52,172 bases of DNA from Clostridia bacterium (GTDB taxonomy: Bacteria; Bacillota; Clostridia; Peptostreptococcales; Anaerovoracaceae), in NCBI GenBank assembly GCA_900766045.1, contig CAAFTW010000078.1, positions 1 through 52,172 of the forward strand, in the 5' to 3' direction. The notes under the pieces are model-generated. The model was not told the DNA's origin and made no database searches. It saw only the letters and a list, made by a program, of their open reading frames with translations. Shown piece after piece: positions 1-6,791 of the stretch; within the stretch, counting starts at the first letter, position 1, and every line of letters starts with the position of its first letter. Position numbers and translations under genes: made by a program.

Positions 1-113
1 GAAAAGGCTGATGCATTGGTCGAAATGGATTGACCCAAAATGGCGATTTTAATCCGGCTATCTGTGGCGTTTATCGCCCGACGCTAACAGGGGATATCCA
101 TTATTGTGAAACC

Positions 114-141
114 GGTGTCAAAACTCATGAGTTTTGACACC
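114..141. repeat. 28-bp perfect palindrome upstream of the recombinase
   Basis: GGTGTCAAAACTCA is followed at once by its exact reverse complement. A further half-site, GGTGTCAAAACTTATGG, lies at about 176-192, just before the recombinase ribosome site. Position and repetition fit a resolvase res/operator site, but this is inferred from placement only. The 110 bases to the left hold only the last few codons of an unrecognised reading frame. Confidence 0.6.
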
Positions 142-215
142 AGTTTTTGATTGATGTAAAATCAACCTATTGAGCGGTGTCAAAACTTATGGTCAAAAGT
201 ACCTGGAGGTTTGAC

Positions 216-806
216 GTGAAATATGGATATGCAAGAGTAAGTACGGTGAATCAGGCTGCCAACGGAAACAGTCTGGAGGCACAGAATAAAGAACTGGAGA
301 ATGCCGGTGCAGAAAAGATTTATATTGATCATTTTACCGGAACGGAGATGAACCGTCCGGAGTTTGATAAGCTGCACAGTGAGCTGATATCCGGAAATAC
401 GCTGATTGTGACAAAACTGGACCGTTTTGCAAGGTCCGTCAGCCAGGCATCAGATCTGATCACCGAACGGATTGATTCGGGAGTCACGATCAATGTGCTT
501 AATCTGGGCATCCTGAGTAATGATTCTGTATCAACTCTGATGCGAAATATCATGCTGTCGTTTGCACAATTTGAGCGAGACATGATCGTTCAGAGGACGC
601 AGGAAGGAAAAGCTGTCGCCAGGAAGTATTCAGATTATCACGAGGGAAGGCCACGCAAATACAGCCGCATAAAACTTGAAGGTTTTAATTCCGGTTTTTT
701 CGCTTTTTCAAGCCAGATCAGCATGGCCTCTGAGAGAGAAATAGCTTCTGCTTCCATAGAATATACTCCTTTCGTGAATGTGATAACATTCCTACGATTA
801 TGGTAG
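216..806 (+). pseudogene. Truncated serine recombinase (resolvase/invertase family)
   Basis: This is the N-terminal catalytic domain of a small serine recombinase, the family that resolves or inverts DNA through a Ser-DNA link. The GTG start at 216 has CTGGAGG upstream and gives VKYGYARVST, which carries the catalytic Ser. LIVTKLDRFARS and the FAQFERDMIVQRTQEG helix follow. The hinge reaches GRPRKYS near 640-660, where a helix-turn-helix DNA-binding domain should follow. Instead the frame runs into sequence that reads on the minus strand as the start of a tyrosine integrase, so the last 45 or so codons are not native. An upstream ATG at 189 is possible but has no ribosome site. The protein is almost certainly inactive for site recognition. 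Confidence 0.8.
658..757 (-). pseudogene. N-terminal scrap of a tyrosine recombinase/integrase
   Basis: Read on the minus strand, AAAGGAG stands a normal distance before an ATG at 757. The encoded peptide starts MEAEAISLSEAMLIWLEKAK and continues with KPSSFMRLY, the style of the N-terminal SAM-like core-binding region of phage or transposon integrases. Homology stops after about 33 codons, exactly where the serine recombinase hinge begins on the other strand. Two recombinase genes have therefore been cut and joined head to head. The integrase assignment rests on style alone; the ribosome site and start are clear. Confidence 0.5.
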
Positions 807-925
807 ACATAAATATTATTGTCAAGAAGGGATTTTATGATGGTAAAAAATCGCGTAAAGTATTGAAATTTCAATGTATTAAGGCTTTAGTTATGGTATA
901 ATAAAAGAAAGAAAATCCGTACGAT

Positions 926-1027
926 GTGAGATATGCTATTTACGATTCAGAAACAGGGGAACTTCTGGACGATGCACAAGGATATGGATATAAGTCAGCA
1001 GAAAAAGCTGTGCGTGCATGTAAATAA
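926..1027 (+). CDS. Short ORF, likely mobile-element remnant
   Basis: A 33-codon reading frame with a possible GTG start at 926 and no good ribosome site. It encodes VRYAIYDSETGELLDDAQ followed by GYGYKSAEKAVRACK. The IYDxETGExLDDAQGYGYK pattern resembles small proteins I associate with Firmicutes conjugative elements, but I cannot name the family. The frame is closed by a stop just upstream, so it may be the tail of a lost gene. It lies between the recombinase scar and the Cys-rich peptide. Confidence 0.4.
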   Translation: MRYAIYDSETGELLDDAQGYGYKSAEKAVRACK

Positions 1028-1090
1028 ATGATATCGTTGAGTCGATAAAGAAATTTAATACTTATCGATAAACATTTATAGTTTCGATTA

Positions 1091-1109
1091 GGTAATGATT
1101 CTCAATATT
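1091..1109. promoter_or_regulatory. Fur-box-like sequence before the Cys-rich peptide gene
   Basis: GGTAATGATTCTCAATATT matches about 14 of 19 positions of the classical Fur box GATAATGATAATCATTATC. It lies 24 bases before the peptide start codon. A 7-bp inverted repeat, TCGATAA/TTATCGA, lies just upstream at 1042-1068. Regulation by iron is only an inference from this match. Confidence 0.3.
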
Positions 1110-1132
1110 TAGAAAGAAAAGAAGTGAGAAAT

Positions 1133-1294
1133 ATGAAAACCTTGCGTAAAAAAGTACCTAAAGTACGCTCCGATATTAGAAAGCGTACTTGCTACTGTGG
1201 GGCGTTATGTACTTGTTATCGAGTAAAAGATATCAAGAGTGCATATGGAGCGAAAGCCGTAGGTTGGTCATCGGGTGATGTAGATCTAGCCTAG
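1133..1294 (+). CDS. Cys-rich RiPP-like precursor peptide (53 aa)
   Basis: A small complete gene with AGAAAAGAAGTGAG before ATG 1133. The basic N-terminus MKTLRKKVPKVRSDIRKRT looks like a leader. The core contains the cluster CYCGALCTCYR, with four Cys in seven residues, and the tail is rich in Gly, Ser and Ala. Length and layout resemble clostridial Cys-rich bacteriocin precursors (CLI_3235-type, from memory) that are matured by radical-SAM or cyclodehydratase enzymes. No maturase is visible in the window; the upstream side is a recombination scar that may have removed it. Downstream, after a strong hairpin, comes an ABC exporter of the FtsX/SalY type, often linked to peptide export or immunity. 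Alternatives are a stray zinc-binding peptide or a toxin. Confidence 0.6.
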   Translation: MKTLRKKVPKVRSDIRKRTCYCGALCTCYRVKDIKSAYGAKAVGWSSGDVDLA

Positions 1295-1302
1295 CCTTAT
1301 TT

Positions 1303-1357
1303 AATTGAAGTTTTAGCAGAGGTTCAAACATATTGAACCTCTGCTAAAACTTCAATT
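1303..1357 (+). terminator. 25-bp perfect inverted repeat between peptide and transporter genes
   Basis: The arms AATTGAAGTTTTAGCAG-AGGTTCAA (1303-1327) and their exact complement (1333-1357) flank a 5-base ACATA loop. There is no clear U-tract, and the transporter ribosome site starts right after. It therefore looks like a partial terminator or attenuator, or an RNA-stabilising stem, that would let the peptide gene be expressed above the exporter. This layout is common in bacteriocin operons. Confidence 0.7.
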
Positions 1358-1377
1358 ATGGATAGAGGGAGTAGGAT

Positions 1378-1917
1378 ATGAAGAGTAATCTTTTCAGTCG
1401 TATTATATGGAAAAACGCAAAATCACACCTTCGAGAAATGCGGGTTCTTATTCTCTGTGTAACGGTGTTAATTTCAGCGATGTATGCCATGCTGAGTAGG
1501 TTTGTCTTGTTTTCAAAAGAACATTCTTATGAGGAGGTTCTGCTTGCAGAAGACGGAATTAGTCGAATCTTTGTTTCGGCCGGCTTTATGCTGCTGCTCT
1601 GCGGTATTGTTTTGATAATCGTCGTGCTGTTTTCTTATCTTGGAAAAAGAATTCCGGACTACATTTTTTTTCAGAGAATGGGGATCTCCAGAGAGGACAA
1701 GAGGCGGATGATCCGGGCAGAAGGCGGGATCACATATTTGATTGCCATTGCTCTTGGATTTGTTCTAGGTACGTTGCTCAGTGCACTTTTGCGGATCTTT
1801 CTTCGCAGAACGGGTGTACTTTCTGTTACGACGGCGATGACATCACCTTTGCTCTATCTTCCGGTGTGCGCGGCAGCGTTGTTTATCTTTTTATCGGGTT
1901 TCTGCTTGTCAGAGTGA
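1378..1917 (+). CDS. FtsX-like ABC permease, N-terminal part (frameshifted gene)
   Basis: First part of a membrane permease of the SalY/BceB type. GAGGGAG precedes ATG 1378. The order is an N-terminal transmembrane helix, a short outside loop, then the FtsX core of three helices, with the typical cytoplasmic segment RMGISREDKRRMIRAEGG. The frame stops at 1917, at residue 179, but hydrophobic permease sequence continues without a break in the -1 frame. A run of five T near 1889-1893 is a likely slip point. Either the gene is mutated, the read has an indel, or ribosomal slippage joins the two parts; the site is not a canonical slippery heptamer. Confidence 0.75.
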   Translation: MKSNLFSRIIWKNAKSHLREMRVLILCVTVLISAMYAMLSRFVLFSKEHSYEEVLLAEDGISRIFVSAGFMLLLCGIVLIIVVLFSYLGKRIPDYIFFQRMGISREDKRRMIRAEGGITYLIAIALGFVLGTLLSALLRIFLRRTGVLSVTTAMTSPLLYLPVCAAALFIFLSGFCLSE

Positions 1918-3482
1918 TTGACAATGATTTTCAAATCCTAAGCAATCCGCAGGATACGATGCGGACGGAAAAACTGATCGGCATGCTGACGCTGCCGAAG
2001 ATCATCATTGGTCTGGCATGCTGTGTGATTTCCGCTTTATTGTATGCAACGGTCAGAATGCATGAAAGTGCGGCCTTGCTTCTTCTTTTTGTCCTGGGGC
2101 TGTACCTCATGGGAAGAAACACAGCAGCGCTATGCCTGCACGCTAGGAAAAAGAGCCGCTCGGAACGCTATTACCGGAATCTCATACGGGATAACGGATT
2201 CTATCAGCGTCTGAACTCCATCGCCCGCTATATTCTGTTTTTCACCATGATTAGCGTACTGGCTTGTTTCTATCTTGGGTTTCATACGATCAGCATTTTG
2301 AATGCGCAGAATCCGGAAAGTCTGTATCCGTATGATTTCATGTGTATCGCAGGTACACAGGACAGGACGTTTTTTTCTTCGCTGGAGAAACAGTATCAGG
2401 TGAAGGTGAAACAATATCCGATGGTCCGCGTTTCCAATATTGATAAGACAGAGCATATTGAGCATCGCGGGGAGATTGCGATTCAGGGCCAACAGATTGG
2501 CATTTCAGAGTCTACATATCATGCGCTGAAGAAAGCCACTGATTCATCATATAAGAAAAAGAATCTGCATCTAGATGCTGAAGGAAAATCGGTCTATCTC
2601 GTTCATCAACAGGATGCTTCAGTGAAGGCGCAGCCAGTTAACTGGTCCATGCTTACGGTCAATCCGATCCTTCACGTTGGACTTCCGGCATTATCTGCGG
2701 ATACTGGCAAGGATGCCTGTACATACGCGGGCAGAACGATTGCCGGTCAGGAGATTTGCAGCCTTACAGGATGTTTCAGTACGCCGAAATGTGAAAATCT
2801 GGTGGTTTTCTCAGATGTTTATTTCAAGAAGGCTCAACATGCATGGAGAGAGGAAGATTTCGGTACTGCGCTGCCAAATCACTATTATAAGGAATATTAT
2901 GGCGAAAACGCTGTCCATGTGCAGGGACCGGACCGCCTAGTGCTGATTAAGGCTCGGACAGAAGATATTCATTCCATTGACGCAAAGTTGCAGAAACGGG
3001 AGAAACAGCATTTGTATATCGGTAATTATGATCCGACGGTAAAGTTCCACTACAGCGCCAGAACCGCAGTGCAGGATATGAAAACCGAACGTGCCGTGCG
3101 TGTGACGATCGGTGTCTATTTTATTGCGCTCCTCTTTGTTATCGATCTTCTCATGCTGTATGCAATGCTTCAGCTGCAGAGAAAAGAGAAGAAAATTCGT
3201 GAACGATTCCTTTCACAAATGGGCATGCCGTTAAGTGAACGCAGTCGCATTCTTCGAAGAGAACTGAGCCTCTTTTATACTCTTCCGTCAGTGGCTTTAA
3301 TCCTGACCTCAGCCATCTTTTTCCGGGACGTATGCACTGCAAGGATGTATTCGGCTACACAGACTATAGGATGCGGGAAAATGCTGCTTGTGCTGACGCT
3401 TGCCTGGGTGGTGTTAAGAGGTGTGATCTATATGATCATGATTGGATTATTCAGAAAGGAGATCCGAACAGATGAAAGATAA
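1866..3482 (+). CDS. FtsX-like ABC permease, C-terminal part (frameshifted gene)
   Basis: Continuation of the permease in the -1 frame. The ATG at 1866 lies inside the upstream part and has no ribosome site, so this frame is probably not initiated separately. It holds two or three more helices, a large extracellular domain of about 250 residues (Y/H/Q-rich, with a few Cys), and a last group of four helices ending in a basic tail. Joined to the first part the protein would be about 700 residues, normal for peptide-sensing or peptide-exporting BceB/SalY permeases. The stop overlaps the ATPase start by 11 bases, so the two are translationally coupled. The likely role is export of, or immunity to, the peptide encoded at 1133. 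Confidence 0.75.
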   Translation: MRGSVVYLFIGFLLVRVIDNDFQILSNPQDTMRTEKLIGMLTLPKIIIGLACCVISALLYATVRMHESAALLLLFVLGLYLMGRNTAALCLHARKKSRSERYYRNLIRDNGFYQRLNSIARYILFFTMISVLACFYLGFHTISILNAQNPESLYPYDFMCIAGTQDRTFFSSLEKQYQVKVKQYPMVRVSNIDKTEHIEHRGEIAIQGQQIGISESTYHALKKATDSSYKKKNLHLDAEGKSVYLVHQQDASVKAQPVNWSMLTVNPILHVGLPALSADTGKDACTYAGRTIAGQEICSLTGCFSTPKCENLVVFSDVYFKKAQHAWREEDFGTALPNHYYKEYYGENAVHVQGPDRLVLIKARTEDIHSIDAKLQKREKQHLYIGNYDPTVKFHYSARTAVQDMKTERAVRVTIGVYFIALLFVIDLLMLYAMLQLQRKEKKIRERFLSQMGMPLSERSRILRRELSLFYTLPSVALILTSAIFFRDVCTARMYSATQTIGCGKMLLVLTLAWVVLRGVIYMIMIGLFRKEIRTDER

Positions 3483-4227
3483 TTTGGAAATGCTGCACAC
3501 GGAGGATCTGTGCCGGTCCTTCCAGATGCAGGGGACAAAGATCGATGTGCTCAAGGGAATAAACCTGACTGTCTATCAGCAGGAGTTCATCGCGGTTATG
3601 GGGAAATCGGGATCAGGGAAAACGACTCTTCTGAAGCTCCTGAGTATTCTGGACCGTCCAAGTTCGGGAAAAGTATATTTTAAAGGGGAAAATACCAGAA
3701 ATATAAGAGGGGATCGCCTTGCGGAAGTGCGCAGGCGGGAGATCGGGTTTATCTATCAGGACTATTATCTTATGGACAGTCTGTCTGTACTAGAGAATAT
3801 CATGCTTCCGTCGATTCTAGACCGCCGCGGTGCAGAAGAATGTTTGGACGAATCCGGGAGACTGGCGGAGTTGATGGGGATTTCCTCTCTTCTGGAAAAA
3901 CACACCTATGAACTTTCCGGAGGAGAAAAGCAGCGGGTGGCAATCTGTCGAGCACTGTCCAATCATCCAGATTTGATTTTCGCCGATGAACCTACGGGGA
4001 ACCTGGATTCCTCTTCCTCGGAAGCGGTCATGAACTATTTGTTCGAAATCAATCAGAAACTGAAGAAAACTATTGTGATGGTCACGCACGATCCGTATGA
4101 GGCCAGCTGTAGCAGCCGGGTGATTTTTCTGAAAGACGGCATGATCGGAAGAGAATTGCAGCACAGCGGAGATCGCAATGCGTTCTATGAACAGATCGTA
4201 GAAGAAGAAAAGAGAATGCTCAGATGA
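3472..4227 (+). CDS. ABC transporter ATPase (SalX/BceA/LolD type)
   Basis: The nucleotide-binding subunit paired with the preceding FtsX permease. ATG 3472, with GAAAGGAGA upstream, is preferred to an in-frame codon 30 bases earlier. Walker A is GKSGSGKTT, then a Q-loop (IYQDYYLM), signature ELSGGEKQRVAICRA, Walker B LIFADEPTGNLDS and the switch His in MVTHDP. It is about 251 residues, the normal size for this family. All catalytic motifs are intact even though the permease partner is frameshifted. The stop overlaps the next gene's start (ATGA at 4224). Confidence 0.9.
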   Translation: MKDNLEMLHTEDLCRSFQMQGTKIDVLKGINLTVYQQEFIAVMGKSGSGKTTLLKLLSILDRPSSGKVYFKGENTRNIRGDRLAEVRRREIGFIYQDYYLMDSLSVLENIMLPSILDRRGAEECLDESGRLAELMGISSLLEKHTYELSGGEKQRVAICRALSNHPDLIFADEPTGNLDSSSSEAVMNYLFEINQKLKKTIVMVTHDPYEASCSSRVIFLKDGMIGRELQHSGDRNAFYEQIVEEEKRMLR

Positions 4228-4646
4228 GAATACAGAAGTTCTTAACCTTCGTAAAAGATATCTTATTCCTCGGTCAGAAATCGGAGCCGGCGACTGCAAG
4301 TGACCTGCAGACTGCGCAGGATCTTCGGGATACGCTGGCCGCGCACCGGGAGGAGTGCGTCGGCATGGCGGTGAATATGGTCGGGGAGCGGAAACGGATG
4401 ATCATCGTTTCCATGGGAATGATGGATCTGGTGATGTTGAACTCGGTCATTCTGGAGCGGCGCGGCGAGTATGAGGCAGAAGAAGGCTGTCTGTCGCTGA
4501 CCGGGACGCGTAAAACCAGACGTTTTCAGACGATCCGCGTCCGTTTTCAGGATACAGAGATGAAGGAGCATACACAGGAGTTCACTGGCTGGACGGCAGA
4601 AATCATCCAGCACGAGTGTGATCACCTGGAAGGGAAGATTATATAG
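4224..4646 (+). CDS. def: Peptide deformylase-like protein (copy 1)
   Basis: Deformylase fold that removes the formyl group from new N-termini with a Fe/Zn centre. Motif II is EGCLSL (metal-ligand Cys) and motif III QHECDHLEG (two His ligands and the catalytic Glu), both intact. Motif I, normally GxGxAAxQ, reads CVGMAVNMVG, so the conserved Gln is replaced by Met. The 140-residue length is short for a bacterial deformylase. It is coupled by ATGA overlap to the ABC ATPase. A paralogue lies at 36942. Substrate range is uncertain because of the motif I change. Confidence 0.8.
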   Translation: MRIQKFLTFVKDILFLGQKSEPATASDLQTAQDLRDTLAAHREECVGMAVNMVGERKRMIIVSMGMMDLVMLNSVILERRGEYEAEEGCLSLTGTRKTRRFQTIRVRFQDTEMKEHTQEFTGWTAEIIQHECDHLEGKII

Positions 4647-4707
4647 TTTTCAGTTAGCACCAAATAACATCAGAGTTTCTAACAGGAAAAATTACAGGGG
4701 ATTGGTT

Positions 4708-6477
4708 ATGGATCAGAATTTTCAAATCAAGAAGAAGATTATCGAAGTGGCAGCGGGCAGGGAGCCTGCAGACCTGGTGCTGAAGAATGCGGTTTTTGTA
4801 AACGTATTTACAGGGAAGCTGCAGAAAGGTGATATTGCAATTACTCAGGGGCTGATTGCCGGGATCGGCGGATCCGGAAGATCAGGCGCGTCCGGGGGAG
4901 ATACCGGTTATCACGGCAGGACAGAGATGGATATGTCCGGGCAAGTGATATGCCCCGGCCTGATCGACGCGCATATCCACCTTGAAAGCTCGCTGGCCGC
5001 ACCAGTTGAATTTACAAAAGCGGTGATCCCCCATGGAACTACGGCAGTGATCACGGATCCTCACGAAATCGCTAATGTCATGGGGACTGCCGGAATCGAT
5101 TACATGATGGAAGCTACATGCGGTCTGCCGTTGGATGTTTTTTTCATGCTTCCGTCCTGTGTTCCCGCCACTCCGATGGATGAATCCGGGGCATGCCTCA
5201 GCAGCCGTGATATCGCCAGATACTACAGTGATCCGAGAGTCCTGGGACTGGCGGAGATGATGGACTTTTTCGGAGTGGTAAAAGGAAATGAAGAATGCCT
5301 TCTCAAGCTGCTCGATGCGGAGGCTGGCGGAAGGATGATCGACGGTCATGCCCCGAGTCTTAAAGGGAAGGAGCTGAATGCATATATCGCTGCCGGGATT
5401 TCTACCGACCACGAGTGCTCAGACGTTGAAGAGGCGATGGAAAAAATAGAGCGCGGTCAGATGGTGATGATCCGCGAGGGTACTGCCGCGCATAATCTGG
5501 ACGCGCTGATTCCTCTGCTCACCACTGGCTGCGCAGACCGCTGCATGTTCTGTTCAGACGATAAGCATCCGTCAGATCTTCTCAGAAAAGGTCACATGGA
5601 TGAGCTTATCAGGCGTTCGGTGGCAGCAGGAGTGGATCCAATACAGGCCATTAAAGCAGGGAGCTTCAACACGGCCCGTCATTTCCGGCTCTGTGACAGA
5701 GGAGCTGTTGCCCCTGGATATCGGGCAGATCTTACGGTGGTCGATGATCTTGACGACTTCCATGTTGTTCAGGTCTTTAAAAATGGGCAGCTCGTATTTG
5801 ATGAATCCGGCATGGGCAGCCGGGCGAACGAAGGAAGGATCCAGCTCGTGGAGATCACCCCTCCGGTCATCCGCAAAAGCCTGAATGATGCTGCCCATGA
5901 CACCTTTCGGAATCAGTTTTTCCAGGAAGACGACTTTCGGGACAGCAAGACGAGAGCGGTTATAGGCACGGTGGACGGAGAAATACGCACGACCCGTCAG
6001 GGCTTCTCTGACAGGATACAGGTCGAAAATGACATCCTGAAAGTAGCAGTAATCGAAAGGCACCGCGGCAGCGGCCACTTCGGCATTGGCTATCTCAGGG
6101 GGTACGGACTGAGATCCGGGGCGGTTGCCACGAGTTTTTCCCATGATTCCCACAACATCATTGTGATAGGAACCAGCGATCGGGATATGGCAATGGCTGT
6201 AAACAGGCTCACGGAAAACCGCGGAGGGATCGTTGTTGAAAATGACGGAGAGATCCTGGGAGAAGTTAAGCTGGGAATCGCGGGACTCATGTCCGATGAG
6301 CCGCTTGAGGCGGTGGAACGAGAGTTGGAGTCTGCCAAGGCGGCAGCGAAGTCTCTTGGGGTAAATCCGGCCATCGATCCCTTTATGACTCTGAGTTTTC
6401 TCAGTCTGCCAGTGATACCGGAGCTGCGGATAACCACCAGGGGCGTTTTCGACGTAACCAATCAGAAGTATATCTGA
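4708..6477 (+). CDS. ade: Adenine deaminase
   Basis: A metal-dependent amidohydrolase converting adenine to hypoxanthine and ammonia in purine salvage. The start ATG 4708 has ACAGGGG 8 bases upstream and gives MDQNFQIKKKIIEVAAGREP. Visible motifs are PGLIDAHIHLESS (metal His pair), TDPHEIANV, DGHAPSL, TDHEC and CSDDKHPSD. The C-terminal adenine-deaminase-specific domain has SHDSHNIIVIG. The 589 residues are full length for the family. It stands 61 bases after the deformylase gene and may be cotranscribed. No purine riboswitch is visible in that gap. Confidence 0.93.
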   Translation: MDQNFQIKKKIIEVAAGREPADLVLKNAVFVNVFTGKLQKGDIAITQGLIAGIGGSGRSGASGGDTGYHGRTEMDMSGQVICPGLIDAHIHLESSLAAPVEFTKAVIPHGTTAVITDPHEIANVMGTAGIDYMMEATCGLPLDVFFMLPSCVPATPMDESGACLSSRDIARYYSDPRVLGLAEMMDFFGVVKGNEECLLKLLDAEAGGRMIDGHAPSLKGKELNAYIAAGISTDHECSDVEEAMEKIERGQMVMIREGTAAHNLDALIPLLTTGCADRCMFCSDDKHPSDLLRKGHMDELIRRSVAAGVDPIQAIKAGSFNTARHFRLCDRGAVAPGYRADLTVVDDLDDFHVVQVFKNGQLVFDESGMGSRANEGRIQLVEITPPVIRKSLNDAAHDTFRNQFFQEDDFRDSKTRAVIGTVDGEIRTTRQGFSDRIQVENDILKVAVIERHRGSGHFGIGYLRGYGLRSGAVATSFSHDSHNIIVIGTSDRDMAMAVNRLTENRGGIVVENDGEILGEVKLGIAGLMSDEPLEAVERELESAKAAAKSLGVNPAIDPFMTLSFLSLPVIPELRITTRGVFDVTNQKYI

Positions 6478-6791
6478 TATTATTATTTCCGGTCTGATAT
6501 ATTTTATCCTTCAAAGGGGGACAAAAACCATGAACAAGGAAGATTGGTGTATACAAGCGCCACGGACGGGAAAGCGGGAACAGACTTGAATCTTAATCAG
6601 GGGAATAGTAGAATATATTTCATGTTCCAGTTTTGATGACATGTAAAACAGGATGAAACGAAGAAGGGATGGGAATAGCTGGTTTTGAATATTTGATTAT
6701 TCGGACACATTCCAAATGTAAATATGGAACAGGCAGCGTCTGCCCGGTATTAAAGTCTGTCATTTATTTGAAAGGGAAAGGTATTGAGAGG
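6478..6791. other. Intergenic stretch with a possible gene scrap
   Basis: Between ade and the EAL gene. AAAGGGGGAC stands before an ATG at 6530 that opens a 19-codon frame. A shifted frame reads GRLVYTSATDGKAGTDLN and ends in a stop near 6636, as if a protein tail had been left behind. I cannot identify it, and I see no clear terminator or RNA. Confidence 0.35.

Noticed and set aside
1133..1294. Zinc-ribbon fragment of a transposase
   Set aside because: The frame has its own start, ribosome site and stop, and the Cys spacing C-x-C-x3-C-x-C is unlike the usual paired CxxC zinc ribbons.
1880..1910. Programmed -1 frameshift site in the permease
   Set aside because: The run CTTTTTA is not a canonical X-XXY-YYZ heptamer, and no downstream stimulatory structure stands out. 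Mutation or read error is the simpler reading.
4646..4707. Purine riboswitch before adenine deaminase
   Set aside because: The 61-base gap is too short and lacks the paired core of the purine aptamer.
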